Below are positions 22,742 through 34,054 of a DNA stretch of 64,000 nt, one piece after another; within the stretch, counting starts at the first letter, position 1, and every line of letters starts with the position of its first letter. A program made the position numbers and the translations under genes. The DNA comes from Oscheius dolichura (Eukaryota > Nematoda > Chromadorea > Rhabditida > Rhabditidae). The notes beneath the pieces were generated by a model, which saw only the letters and a list, made by a program, of their open reading frames with translations, searched no databases and was not told the origin of the DNA. The DNA lies in the NCBI GenBank assembly GCA_932521035.1, contig OW051494.1, positions 6,744,001-6,808,000 on the forward strand, read 5' to 3'.

Positions 22742-23438
22742 CTAATCATCCTCTTGGACAGAAGTCACGCGAATTCGAATTGTACCGGGAGGAGTACATT
22801 TTCTTAGTCTGGCACGTGGTAAAAGGTCAAGCTCATTATCCGACTGGGATTCGGGAGACGAGGCACTTCTTGTACTCTCTTCTACTCTCTTTGATTTGAC
22901 TGGGGGAGAAAAGGGGTTGACAGAAATAAGGGGGGCAGAGAGGAAGGAGATACACACGTGGGGGGACACTGATCAGCTGACAGTGCAGGTATGAATATGA
23001 ATCACGGACACCTGGTCCCTAAACAGGGTCAGCCCCTCTCCTGGGAGGGGATGTATACAGATAGGGAGGAGGAGTGCTTACAAGTGGGTGGACAGAGCAT
23101 CAGGGGATAATGACCGGTTGGCTCAATTGATACCCTCTCGCTCGAAATTGGCGCTTCCCTCCCCCGCTTACCGTGACGTGTCGACAACGCGAGTTCTTCC
23201 CGGGAATCGTCTCCTCAAAACATTGGTTGGGGACTGAGTTGTTCTGTCTACTTCCGACCAGAGGATGTACTTTTCCCAGTGTGACAATAGGGAGAGGATA
23301 GGGTGGGACGAGGCGCCTCTGGGGTCAATTGAATAGAAAACACAACAGGGGGCACCGACAGGGCTTTTACGCCTATGGGCCAAAACATAAAAATAGGAGA
23401 AAAGGGATGAACAAAGGCGGGATACTGTAGTCTGCCAT
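22742..23438 (-). CDS. Unknown soluble protein
   Basis: The start (MADYRRKSPVGAPCC) follows a good acceptor (GATGTTTCAG) by 31 bases. Exon 2 reads PRGASSHPILSLLSHWEKYI, LWSEVDRTTQSPTNVLRRRF, PGRTRVVDTSR. A longer intron follows, then probably an 11-base exon, and a last exon with a Ser-rich acidic part (SASSPESQSDNELDLL) ending VTSVQEDD. The micro-exon (about 22,965-22,975) was inferred because the phases of its neighbours differ by two bases. No family recognised. About 130 residues. It belongs to the minus-strand gene run and may share a transcript with the small gene 135 bases downstream. Confidence 0.55.
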
Positions 23439-24006
23439 CACAATGGACGAGAGACCGATGGAGAAGTCCCTGAAACATCACATTGACATTGAGACGAGGT
23501 AGCCGCGGGAATCTCCGTTTCCTACTAGGGCAGCAGAAGATAAATTAGTATTACCCCACATTTAAAAATATAATCCCGGTCCCATTCTGTTCCAACCGAT
23601 TATGCCTCAACAGGTCCTGACATGTCGACGGCTCTCAGAGTGGCCGGGACAATGTTCCCTCTGGACGAGGTTAAATCGCCCAGCAGAGACTACTTCAAGA
23701 TAGCATCCCTGTAGAGATGCCGATCCTTGTTCTTCTTTGTAGCTCTTCTCCTCTAATTCTGCGGGAATCACTGCAGTCAAGGCTGTGTTCTGCTTGACAT
23801 CTCGCTTTTAGCAGGTGCGTCGTCCCATATCCAATCTCCTTTCAGCTGAAGACACCGGGAGGACGGAGTAGAGACGGGGACTAGGGGCGTCCTTTCTTTC
23901 TGGCCTTTGCCCGCCTTGTCTGCTTCTCCCAGAACCTGTTCTTCACCTTCTGCTGTCAAAATACAGGTGGAAATATAGCGGACCTTCTTCCTGCTTTCGC
24001 TTGGGG
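23439..24006. other. Intergenic or uncertain exons
   Basis: On the minus strand a frame near 23,690-23,810 (AVIPAELEEKSYKEEQ) looks coding and ends at a GT, but its upstream border and downstream phase could not be resolved. Nothing else is supported. Confidence 0.3.
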
Positions 24007-24265
24007 TTATTTCACGTTGGCGGAGGCTCCACCCCTTTCTTGAGCTAGCTTCCTCGCGACGCCCACCAACGCGACGATCACCTGAAAATGGAAGAGACGA
24101 GCGAGAACCGATAGGGAGAAGATGAGAAGGATTGAATATTTTGTGAGAATTTAGCCAAAAGAGTTGTATCAATGTTTCGAGCACTTCCAGTCTCCCCTTG
24201 GCGATGCCCGGATCCATCTGTGCTGTTCCAAACACCGCTGTGGACACAGAGGATGCACGGGACAT
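24007..24265 (-). CDS. Possible small membrane protein
   Basis: Two exons would join in phase: MSRASSVSTAVFGTAQMDPG, IAKGRLE, then VIVALVGVARKLAQERGGAS and a stop. The acceptor (TCCATTTTCAG) is strong, the donor (GAA/GTGCTC) weak. No family recognised. It could be a chance frame. Confidence 0.25.
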
Positions 24266-24768
24266 CGGGGGACCGGGCCGGGACGCCTTCTCCAAAAAGA
24301 GAGGCTGGCACGAGAGGCGGATTCCCTGGTGACCAGTCCCATTGGCCGTCTCTACTACCCGATTTTTAGACAAAAAAGAGACTACCCGAATCAACGGGAC
24401 GCGTCATTTTATGTGGATCGGATGCCACAACGCGATTTTCTGTCGGCCCCCGGAGGAGCCAGAGGCATGACAGGGGCGCCCGCTTCGGGAAGAGACCCTG
24501 CACGCTTTTCATCAATTTACTTGTGTTTTTGGATAACAAATAAAAGGAACATAACTTTACAAGACGACACAGACGAATCAACCGGCCACACCACCAGGGA
24601 AAGCGAAGAAATTAGCTGGTGACCACTCGGGTGTCTTGATCAAACTCGACATGTCCCCACGGACCTTTCGAAGCTGGCCTTTTCGAAAAATATTACTTTC
24701 TTGTGCTCAACGCAATTTGCTCAAATGATTTCAATAGACCTAGGTCGGGCTATTTTTCTGTCAAAACT
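24266..24768. other. Intergenic, nothing recognised
   Basis: Open frames here lack splice signals and conserved motifs. The region ends where the second copy of the duplicated block begins. Confidence 0.4.
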
Positions 24769-25323
24769 GAATATGCCCGGAGGTGCCAGGTGCAGAATAA
24801 GCCGTGATATCATAGATCGAAGAAGGAGCCGTCTTCTGACGCACGCTCCGATTGATCCCGTTTACAGGGTTTTTACAAACGCCGGAAAAAGGAATAAGCT
24901 GTCGGCTACCACGGCTTATCATTAATCGTCATCTCGCCTGATGGACGGTCGCAATTTGGATCAGTTGGGTTCGCGCTACCCGAGCAACGTCACCCACGAG
25001 CAGGTGGTGGAGGACCTGGACAAGAAGGCCAAGAAGCAGGAGAACGTGACCCAGCTGCTGGCCAGGGTGAAGCGCGGAGGACCGGAGACGAAGGACTACG
25101 TGCTGAAGGACGGCGGCCAGTTGTCGATCATCCAGAATGGCCACGCCGTCACCTACCACTTGAAGCTGCTCGACGGCCGGCAGGTCGTCCTCGAGAAGAC
25201 GGAGGACCACATGGGACTGCTGGCCACCGACACCACCGGGGAGACCGTCCGCTCCCTCGGATGTGAACTCTAGTATTTTATCCCATGAATAAAGGCGTCT
25301 GCGCCAATGTTTTTTTTTGTTCA
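24769..25323 (+). repeat. Duplicated 555-base block, copy B
   Basis: Same orientation as copy A about 4.5 kb away and nearly identical along its whole length, including non-coding flanks. Three minus-strand gene models lie between the copies, so this is a dispersed rather than adjacent duplication, or a pair kept alike by gene conversion. Confidence 0.9.
24941..25273 (+). CDS. Unknown 110-residue protein, copy B
   Basis: Intronless and identical to copy A apart from two residues (Gln at position 8; final residue Leu). The nucleotide changes are about five over 333 bases, mixed silent and replacement. The 3' end (TTTTATCCCATGAATAAAGG) contains the polyadenylation signal and is also shared. 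It converges on the nucleotidyltransferase gene, whose 3' end begins about 280 bases away. No family recognised. Confidence 0.7.
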   Translation: MDGRNLDQLGSRYPSNVTHEQVVEDLDKKAKKQENVTQLLARVKRGGPETKDYVLKDGGQLSIIQNGHAVTYHLKLLDGRQVVLEKTEDHMGLLATDTTGETVRSLGCEL

Positions 25324-25551
25324 AATTTTTTGAATGAAAAGTTTTTATTGTTGAAAGTGTCAGGCTGTGCCCGTTGTTCATATACATAACGCATTTGATG
25401 GTCGTCGTCTATCAAGGAAACAAAAAAAGATATCACTCGACAGACTGCGCACCTGGATTCAGGAAGGGGTGGTTCGTGCCATTTAGTGACTTCTTCCCTC
25501 CTTCTTTCTTGGTCGTCATCGAATATGAGTACATCCCTTTGGACTCGGACT

Positions 25552-28433
25552 TCACTTCGACCTGAAACTTGCGTCTTTTCGAAACAAGCAAAGGATAACC
25601 TCGTGGTTATTCAAGAGCATCATGACTTCGTGGAAGGTGTCTATGCCGAAGAGTTTCCTCCTCTCTTCTTCATTATAATGTGACCGGTACATCCTCCTGT
25701 AGCCGTCTCTTATGTGCATCTTTTTGAGTGGCTCATTCGGAGGCAACTTTCGGAGCACGTTCTTCAGTCGGTCGACACCCATTAGAAGCTGAAAGAGAGC
25801 ATGAACTCGGGAGATTGAAGGCACCTACTCTATCGTCCGAGGTAGCCGCTTCATTGGGTGGGGTCACCTCTTCCTTTACTTGGACTATTAGAGCAGTGCC
25901 ATTCTGGTGCACCTCCACAGAATGGCCATTCCGAGGAGTCTCGTCAGCATGATCATTCTCCTCCAGACTGGCGGAAATCCGTCGGATGAGTTCGTTGACC
26001 TCTTTGCGACCATTTGGGTACGTGAGAACTGACTTGATATCGAAAAGGGACTGCGCGTTTTGGGTTGAGGTGGCGATGAGCTAAAGAGAGGAGATAGACC
26101 AGGAGGACGGGGAACTAACCCCGTAGTTGCGGACTATCTCGACAATCTCATCCATGTCCGAGGTACCGAAGTACTTCATCCTCTCCTCCACATTGAAAGG
26201 CACCTCGAAGAGTTTCTGGTACTTCATAAGGAAGGTATAGTGATCCATCTTCTGGTGCCGTGACCGGATCACTTTCAGAAAGCGACGAGCTCCCTAAACA
26301 ATTCTTTCCTTCAAGACAACTAGCTATCCCACCTCCTCGATCATTTTCTTGTCCTCCTCCCCCGTGAATCCGTAAAGTCTGTCCACGAGGGCTGCCACCT
26401 CTTTGAACAATCCTTCCTTCAACGTGAAGTAGCCATTCCTCTCGATCGCGACACACTTCTTCAAAAAAGGATGGGTGAAGATTTCGTCTCTGTTGGTAGC
26501 CCCGAAGAGACGCTTCTTGTCCGTCATAAAGTCGGACTTGTTCGTCAGTTTGTAGCTGGTTCTCAGTTCGTTGAAGCGACCCGCCCCACCACAGCAGACG
26601 ATGGCTTTGAAGACTCGATGGGCCATGGCTGTCATCTGAAAAGGACTGCCCCTGAAGCAGGAAAGCTTACCGATTCTTCAGTGACCGCGGGGAGACCAGA
26701 CTTTGCTCTCATCTCGACTGCCCTCATTCCTTCCAGTTGGTCCCTCTCGAAGTCGTCCATTCCCTTCTCGAAGAAATGGGTACACAATTTGATTATGGAA
26801 TCCTAAAGAGAAAACGACGGTACGAGAGAGGAGGAGAACTCACATTCCAGACGAAGGCCTTACATTTGCCCATGAAGACTTCCCTCGAAAGGCGGAAGGT
26901 AGCTCGGATCTTGGCCAGCTCTGAAGGGAAATCGCAGTGTATGGAGAAATAGAGAAACCCACTGTGACGGACAGCGTAGCCTGGATTGAACTCCGGCAGG
27001 TAGGGGTCCTCAATGGCCACCGGGAAGAACTTCACCTGGCCGGTGGATGACAAGTTATCCGTATATTTCTTCTCCTCCTTGTCGGCCAGATCAATCCGGA
27101 GGATCGAGATCAGCTTGTTGAAATCGAATCGGGAGTAGTAATCCAGAAATCCGACGAATAACTGTCCCACTGACTGCGTATTATTGGACCAGTTTTCCTG
27201 AAAAGAGAAAATAGAGAGGAACCGTCAAAATAGTCACGATGGCGGGCATCTGTCCAAAGTCGTAGTCTTCGGGGACGGTGTCCTGGTCGAGGTTCCACGG
27301 AGGGAAGACAGCCGGAGAGCATTGCTGGAGGTAGTGGATGAGCATGAGGCTGAGGGAGTAGGAGGACAGTGTCCCGGCAGCCGAACAGTTTATGGTACAG
27401 TCCTTGGCCCATCTCTTGACGAACATAATCAGAGGGGGGAAGCGGCGCGGCTCCCATTCACAGTACTTCCGGAACATGGCTGTGTTCTTCAGGGCCGTGT
27501 CATTATAGAAACTGACACTGAAACAATCCATCTGTCAAAGAGGAGGGGATAGAGACTCACTCTCCCTCCATTCCGCGTACTTTGAACTTGACAATCGGTA
27601 CCCGGCAGTCGATGTCCCAGAAGCTGGCCCGGGGCATGGAACCTTTGTATCTCGCCGTGAAGAGAGTTTTAATCTTCCTCAGAACTTTAAGGGCATTTTG
27701 CTAAAGGAATAATCATTTGAAGTAATAAGAGAACAACCAACATTGGAGGCATCCTCCTTGAACCGGAAGCAAATATCCAGGTCGCAGTTGGCACTGCCAC
27801 AGCCATTCACAGACGATCCGAAGAGATCCAGCCTAGCTCCCGGCCATTCCGCCCGGAGTGTTTCTTCAAATTCGTCGACCAATTCCTTCATTCTCTTTTT
27901 CTTTTGGTCAGTCAACCGATCCTTTTCTAAAGAGGAAAAATGAAAGGAAGTAGGAGGACACCAACCGTAGACGTCGAGTATCATCCGATCCAGCTTGTCC
28001 CACTCGTCGTCCAATTTGATGTGAGCTATGTCCATCAGCTCGGGGACGATGATCTTTCCCTCACTGAAATGGCCGAGTATCAATGATTAATAGAAGAATT
28101 CGAACCTTAATCTCGTCCTGAAAGAGGCTTTGGCAGGCCGTGCCTGGGATGACTGAGTACCGTTGGTCTTCTTCTGCTCTGACTGGGGCCGTCGACCGCC
28201 CTGCTCCAGCTTTGGCTGTCCCCTTTGGAACCAATTGGTAGTGGCTGGCTGTGTCTCCGGTCTCTGAGAAGGCCTCTGGACTGGCTGGCTTCCATTTCCA
28301 TTTAAACCGCGCTGCCTGATCGCCGTACTAACAATAGTCCTCGAAGGGACGGTTAAAATGGCTAAAAAAATGTTCCTTACCTGCTTTTTACGGGAGAGCC
28401 GTTGTTTTTCTTGGTTGCAGAAGCATTATTCAT
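25552..28433 (-). CDS. Terminal uridylyl/adenylyl transferase with C-terminal LOTUS-like repeats
   Basis: About 14 exons, roughly 780 residues. The first 110 residues are Gln/Pro/Ser-rich. Residues ~170-230 hold the polymerase-beta-like core LFGSSVNGCGSANCDLDICF with the first two catalytic Asp; the third lies in MEGDVSFYN, where the Asp codon is completed across an intron. A PAP/Cid1-type region follows (FPPLIMFVKRWAKDC; GTLSSYSLSLMLIHYLQQ; then NTQSVGQLFVGFLDYYSRF). This is the GLD-2/Cid1/TUT architecture: enzymes adding U or A to RNA 3' ends. No His specific for uridylation could be assigned. Odd: after the core, three related blocks recur, each with the pattern hhK.h...Y....-E-R..+FG....-Ehh, near 26,500, 26,200 and 25,700. 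Their Y/FG/helix layout resembles LOTUS (OST-HTH) domains. The stop at 25,552 is the first in frame; an unspliced alternative end cannot be excluded. Confidence 0.85.
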
Positions 28434-28509
28434 TTTTCGGGGGTTTTAAAATATAACTGGAGATAAGAAAGACAGCGAGAAAGACGGGGGAAAGACTGCA
28501 GGACGCCTG

Positions 28510-28774
28510 ATGGACCACTCCACGTACGTGGGTCGTGGCCGGAGCAGATGTCCTGAATCGAAATAATCAGTGCACCCCGAAGGAGGAGGAGGATCAGCCC
28601 GGAGACGTCTTCTACTCCCTTTGCTATGACAACGACACAAAAAAGAAGGAGAGGCAGATGAGGGAAAGGGGGGAAAGCGGAATTGGAAAGTTTGAAATAA
28701 AATCCAACGACTGTTTACAGTTTACGGTCAGAAGCAGTCTTTTTCTCACGAATGAAGAAAGAGAAAACGTGTGA
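28510..28774 (+). CDS. Possible small charged protein
   Basis: A six-codon first exon (MDHSTY) and a second exon (CTPKEEEDQPGDVFYSLCYD ...) join in phase across a 43-base intron with acceptor AATAATCAG. The rest is Lys/Arg/Glu-rich and ends EERENV. It is divergent with the nucleotidyltransferase gene, 76 bases apart. No family recognised; the first part looks more coding than the second. Confidence 0.35.
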
Positions 28775-29899
28775 TTAGGGCAGGGGGTTGAACTCTGGAG
28801 ACACTCGATGTATACGAGTACATGGCACCAGTACCGGGAACTAATCATGCAACAGGGAAGCCAAGGAGGAATACTAATCTTTGGAAAATATGGAAAAAAA
28901 AAACTGAGGATACCCGGAAATTTCTCGGGAAAGACTTTTATTGGCTTTTTTATTCTGTCGGATGGCCTATTTCTGATGGTTGGTGGCGCATCGTTGTCTA
29001 GGGTATAGGCGTTCGGGGTGGCCGTGGTGGCGTGGTAGCCGACAGCCAACACACTATATTGCTTTTCATATCCCAAGTTTTAAGGATTTCCGGCTTTTCC
29101 CAAGTTGAATTGCCGCTTATTTGACTGCCAGCGGATTGCTTACACTTCTTTATGTAGCCAAAACCACAGGGAGGCAGGTGGACATACGCTAAAGGACACA
29201 AAAGGAGGGATGTGGCCTGGCGCGGGTTCAAACGCGGGAATGAACCCGGCCCCTCTCTACTCCCGAATAAGAAGCAGGTCCGTTGTGCAAAATAGAAACA
29301 AAAGGAAATACCTTCGTCGATCGATTTGTCCAGAAGATTCTGCAGGAGAGTCAAGGTTGCAGGATTCTGTGTCAGGAGGACTAGCACTCCGGAAGGCCTC
29401 AAGATGGCTCTATTCACCCCAAATCAGTGGAATTGCAATCAAGGGAATCTCCAATCCCTTACTATTAAAGTGCTATGGTGTTTGTCTGTTTGTTTGTTTG
29501 TCTGTCCAATGGGAAAGTGTCCGACGGTAAAGGGATTAAAAAATTTTTAATCCCGGGGGCCGCCGCTGACGGTCGTCGGCAGAAGAGCGGAAAGGTCGCC
29601 ATAGGTCGAAACGGATAATTCTAACAAGACGACAGCCGTAGGCTGCCGAAGGCCCGCTGGTATTATATATATCACAAACCGGAAATTGAGGTTGGGAGCT
29701 TTTACTTCAATGGACGGGGAGAAGCATCCACTGTTTCTCCCTCAAAACTTCTAGAATTCTTACCTGGGGGCAGGTAGACCACCCTGCTCGCGGCTAACGT
29801 CGGCTGCCACGGGGGTTCCTCAGGCAAAGACATCCAAAAAGACAATCGAAGGTAAGTGTACCAGCTCCGTCCCAGATCAAGTCATAACAAGCTGTGAAG
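28775..29899. repeat. Gene-poor stretch with repeat-like sequence
   Basis: No exon is supported. Around 29,475-29,510 there is a TGTTTGT/CTGT simple repeat ending in CTGTCCAATGGGAAAG, the kind of 3' boundary often carried by interspersed repeats. At 29,220-29,245 a GGGTTCAAAC box lies in a GC-rich hairpin context. The block 29,550-29,700 is GC-rich with several short inverted repeats. It may be a degenerate mobile element of unknown type. Confidence 0.3.
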
Positions 29900-30332
29900 G
29901 AGTGTCGATCGATTTCGTTTTCGGTTCAACAACCCCGGAGTAATCTCAAAGAGAGAACGCATAAAGTTGTGATGACACAAGGAGATGACAAGCACGAGAT
30001 GATGAGTAGCCAGACGGCCAGCCGCCGAGTGACCGCTTAGATCAGTCGCGAGTTCTCCCATATGGCCTCGCTGCTTTTACAAGCTATCTACAGACTTGGC
30101 TCCTTTGTCGTCTCACATTGCCCCGGCCATCTGGGAGTGGCCTCTAGGAGCCGACAACCTGTGTACTTCGGAACCGTGCCGCGCGCCCTCCTCCCCCGGA
30201 GTCCCGTGTTTATCGAAATGTTCCTGCCAAGAGCGGGCATTGATCCGGAGCGATCTGCTCTCCATTCCTCCTCCTTCTGTCCTCTCGTGTCCCTTTTCCC
30301 TTGTCTCTCAATAATGTCTCTCCGTTACAGAT

Positions 30333-30834
30333 ATGTCGTCTAAAAAGCGAGTCTGTTTTGAAGATGAGGAGGTCAAAAAGAAGTTGGAGGAGCTAGAGAA
30401 GAGAGATATCGAGAGACTAAATATGATCGTCCATCTCGTGAGGATCATCGAAAACGTCCAGGGGGAGAGGGACGGATATCAGCAGAGGGTCAATGAGCTG
30501 GAAGGCGAGCATAAGAAGAAAGACTTCGTAACCGAGACACTGTCCCAAGGAAATCAAATGCTCGAGCAGAGGCTAGAGATCTGGATCCAGGTTGGGACGC
30601 TCTATGAGGCCGGCTTCTCGCGGCTTCTCCAGCAAGGTGTCGACCCCGTGGAGTGTATCCGGACCATCGCCGACCAAAAGAAGCACCTTGCTGACCTGGA
30701 TAAAGGTTCGTTTCCTCCCCTTTGATCAACAAAAAGTAGTTTCAGAAATCCAGGCAAATTTTCAGAAGAAATATATTGATATCATTAACTTGGTGCAGAC
30801 GGACTCTATCATCTCTCCCCTCGCTCCTTGTTGA
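30333..30834 (+). CDS. Tandem coiled-coil protein, member A
   Basis: Two exons (MSSKKRVCFEDEEVKKKLEE ... LADLDK / EIQANFQKKYIDIIN) encode about 154 residues, almost all charged helix with heptad-like spacing: a coiled coil. Shared with members B and C are a MLEQRLEIWIQ-type motif, in B MRMELWISL, and a following helix with a YE residue pair, before a final intron whose donor is always GGTTCG. The acceptor CCGTTACAG ends two bases before the ATG. It has no signal peptide or membrane segment. No family recognised; the unit looks like a lineage-specific expansion. Confidence 0.7.
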
Positions 30835-31469
30835 TGCCCCCGCTCTTTCCGTGTATGTGCCTTACTCTCTTACAACATCCACCCGATGATATTTCTATCC
30901 TCTTATACCTCTTCTTTTGTATTTGGATTTCTACACCAGATAAATGTGATTATTCTAATTGTGTCCACTCGAACCGCAAAGGATAGTTTACATGGATAGA
31001 GATCCTATCATATCCAGCTGTGGAGGAGTATCTCTGTCAATCGATGTCTCCGTTTTCGGTTCAATAATCCAGGAATAACCTCAAAGGGCACATAAAGTTG
31101 TGGTGACACACGGGGGATGACAAGCACCGGATGATGAGTAGCCCGACAGGGGAGTGACCGTTTCGATCATCGCAGCTGCAGAGTTTACCCAAATGGCCTC
31201 ATTGCGTTTACAACACGCTGCATCTATTTACAGGGCTCGGTTTCTTTGTCGCCTCGAGTTTGCCCGGCCATCTGGTGCAGAAGACTTCTACCCTTCGGAA
31301 CTGTTTGTGTCTCATTGAGTTCCCTCTCTCCTCCCGGGCTCTCGTGTTTATCGAAATTTTTCTGCCAAGAGCGGGCGTCGGCCCGAAACGATCTGCGCCA
31401 TTTTTCCTTCTCCTGTCCTCTCATGTCCCTCCTCCTTTATCTACTAGTAATTTCTTCCGGTTACAGAAC
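30835..31469 (+). promoter_or_regulatory. Duplicated upstream region of coiled-coil gene B
   Basis: About 400 bases alignable with the regions upstream of A and C (see the triplication entry). It ends in the acceptor GGTTACAG at 31,466. The conserved blocks probably hold the promoter; most of the rest is the pyrimidine-rich outron. Confidence 0.5.
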
Positions 31470-32091
31470 ATGAGTGGAAAGAGAAAGATGACCGACGATG
31501 GTGAGATGGTCAGTAAGAAGCCGACAGAGACCGAAATGGACGAGAACATTGAACAGTGGAAGATGCTTTTAGTGAATGCAAACGAAAGAATTGCCTTCCT
31601 CCAGCAAGAAATCATGGCTAAAGAGGAGGAGATCCGGAAGAAGGCGACGATGGACATCGAGAAATACAGGCAAATTACGAAGTTGGTGGAGCTTCTAGCG
31701 AGTGCGAACAAGACAGTAAGCTCCCAACAGCGCCATATCGCTGAGAAAGACAAGATGATCCTGAAGAAGGATGAGATCATCGCCGCCAGGGATACTTCGC
31801 TGAAGAGCAGAGATGACCAGCTGGAACGGAACAAGGATGTCATCGATGAGATGAAGGAAGATGGTCAGCTTCTCGAAATGAGGATGGAGCTCTGGATCAG
31901 CCTGATCCGCACCTATGAGAACATCTTCACCGACTTCGCCTCTGGCGTTGACAAGAATATCTGCCTCGAGAACCTCTGCGCTCGGAAACAGGCAGTCCTT
32001 GAGCGCCAGAAGGGTTCGTTTCCTCTCTTGGAAATTCCAACAAAACGACGTTTCAGAACTTCAGCCGAAAAACCACCCCAAGGACTTCTAG
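31470..32091 (+). CDS. Tandem coiled-coil protein, member B
   Basis: Longest of the three (about 190 residues). It begins MSGKRKMTDDGEMVSKKPTE and continues as a long Lys/Glu/Ala coiled coil (EKDKMILKKDEIIAARDTSL), with two extra heptad blocks relative to A and C. The shared motif here is LLEMRMELWISLIRTYENIF, followed by a short linker ending ERQK and a small last exon ELQPKNHPKDF. The final intron has the common GGTTCG donor. It has an acceptor (TTACAG) three bases before the ATG. No family recognised. Confidence 0.7.
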
Positions 32092-32822
32092 AATGCCCAC
32101 CAGTGCTGCCGCCTGTGCCATGATGTCCCCCGTGCTTTCTCCGATCTCCCTTGTGCAATCCTTGTCAGGCTCTTTCAACTTGTTCGTTTACCCACAGAGT
32201 TTGATTACTCTCCTGTATACATGCCCGGTGTTATGTCTTCGTTTCGGCTTGTATTTGGGCATGTCTCAGATAAAAATATGACCGTTTTGCCCAGTTGGGT
32301 TTACTTATCTTCCTCCGGGGTCAATAGAGGACAACATGGCTTATATAGGGGAGGGAGAGATCAACCCAAAAGTTGCCAAGGAGTAATCTACTCGATCGAT
32401 GTTTCCGTTTCAATCACCCGGAAATAACCTCAAAGTAGCTTAAAATTATGGTGACTCGCCGGGATGATAAGGACGGGATGATGAGTAGCTGGCCAGACGG
32501 GTGCTCGTTTAGTTCAGTCCAGCTGTAGAGTTTACCCAAATGGCTTCCTTGTTTTTTACAACACACTGCAGCTATTTACAGGGCTCAGTTTCTTTGTCGC
32601 CTCTAGTTCGCTCGGCCATCTGGGGCCGACTCACAGGGGGAGCCGGCAGTCTGTGTACGTCGAAACCGTGCCTCTCCCTCTCTCTCCTCTGGGTTGCATG
32701 TTTATCGAAATTTGTCTGCCAAGAGCGGGCATTGATCCGAAAGGAACCGTTCACTTTTCTCTTTGCTCTGTTCTTCTGTCCTCTCGCATCTCTAGCCAGT
32801 CTCTAATGATTCCCAGTTACAG
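32092..32822 (+). promoter_or_regulatory. Duplicated upstream region of coiled-coil gene C
   Basis: Third copy of the shared upstream block, from about 32,380 to the acceptor AGTTACAG that touches the ATG. The first 290 bases, after gene B, are unique AT-richer sequence with no exon. Confidence 0.5.
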
Positions 32823-33291
32823 ATGAACCAAATGGGGAAGGCGGAGAGAGAGGAATGGAAGATCAAGGTGCAGAAAAGGGATGAAATGATCAGCAGTCAG
32901 AAGAGGACCATCGGCTTTCTGTACGCCGAGAAAGAAGGTTTTCGCCGCCAGCTGGAGCAGTCGAAGCAGAATGAGATGAAGCTGAAGGATGAACTCGACA
33001 GAAGGATCTTTGTGGAAGAAGTCCTTGCGGAGGGAAGCAAAATGGTGGAGCAGAAGCTGAACCCCCAGAATGCCAGGGATATGATGAAAATCTATGAAGA
33101 GATAATCGCGGATCTGATAAAAGAAACGAGGGACAAGACAGGCATTGTCAATAAGCTGGCCTCCAGAGAAGAAGTGTTCTGCAAGAAGGAGCAGGGTTCG
33201 TTTTCTCTTTTGTAATTCTAACCGAAGAGTCTCTTTTTCAGGTATCGATTGGGAATATAATCAGAAGTACAAGCTTAATTTCCCGCCGTAA
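32823..33291 (+). CDS. Tandem coiled-coil protein, member C
   Basis: Two exons, about 140 residues: MNQMGKAEREEWKIKVQKRD ... then IDWEYNQKYKLNFPP at the C-terminus. It keeps the coiled-coil character, a VEQKLN...MMKIYEEI motif equivalent to the MEL.I..YE motif of A and B, and the GGTTCG donor of the last intron. It lacks the Trp of the A and B motif. No family recognised. Confidence 0.7.
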
Positions 33292-34054
33292 TTCCAATTC
33301 CATAACCCGCTACTTTCCTCTTGTCCCAACTTTTACCAGTAGATTGATAATAGCTAATCCTTCTCATACAATTGTTCTTGATCTCCCGACTTGTCTTCTA
33401 TATCCCGTCTGCCCACTGTTATCGCCTATTAGCTGCCAATGTTTTCGATGGCCGTGACTCCACCCCTTCGTCTTCCCAAGACTTCCAAACTCTCTCCCCT
33501 TCTTCTCGTGTCACACTCCTATTTATTCCCTTACACGGCCAATCTCCCTCACCCCCATCCTCCAGAAAAAGGAATGAGGTGTAAACTCAATTTGAGATAG
33601 ATCTCGTTATCGGGGAACACCGGATGTTCGCCTGCCTGCCCGTCCCCTTATCGTCCTCCTCTCCCCTCGTCCTCTCCTCCATTTCTCACGCGGTTAAGCA
33701 CCCGAGGGGCGTGTTGCCTGTATCTATCTCTGTTTTCCCCCCGAACAGCTGCTTCCGCGACAAATTTCAGCTCCGAATTCTCTAAGCAAATAGGGGCTCA
33801 TCACGTGTGCACGTAGCACCCGACAGTGTCCTCCCTTGCCTTTCCCGCTTAAATTCTCATTATCAATCTGTAACTCGACGAAGCCATAAATCCCAGCCTC
33901 TCCTCCTCCCGGTTGGCTGTGTTCCAGCGCCTTTTTACACTACCCGCCACAGCGGTCATCGCCCCGTCCCCTGTAAGAGAGCGTCGGAGGCGGAGAGCGC
34001 AGAGACTCCCGGGCCTTCCCATCTCTCTCTGTGGTCAGCCGGCCGTCGTCGTCT
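33292..34054. other. Intergenic, pyrimidine-rich
   Basis: About 760 bases without a supported exon. The part 33,600-34,000 is C/T-rich and probably holds the promoter and leader of the cyclase-like gene. Confidence 0.5.

Larger units (their letters stand above)
29900..33300 (+). repeat. Tandem triplication of a ~1.1-1.4 kb gene unit
   Basis: Three units begin at about 29,900, 31,030 and 32,380. Each starts with a CAATCGATGT- or CGATCGAT-like box, then GTTTTCGGTTCAA or a variant, AATAACCTCAAAG, a GATGATGAGTAGC motif, TTTACCCAAATGGC or a variant, TATTTACAGGGCTC, TGCCAAGAGCGGGC and a pyrimidine run ending GTTACAG before the start codon. The promoters are clearly alignable, but the proteins have diverged much further. 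Confidence 0.85.
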
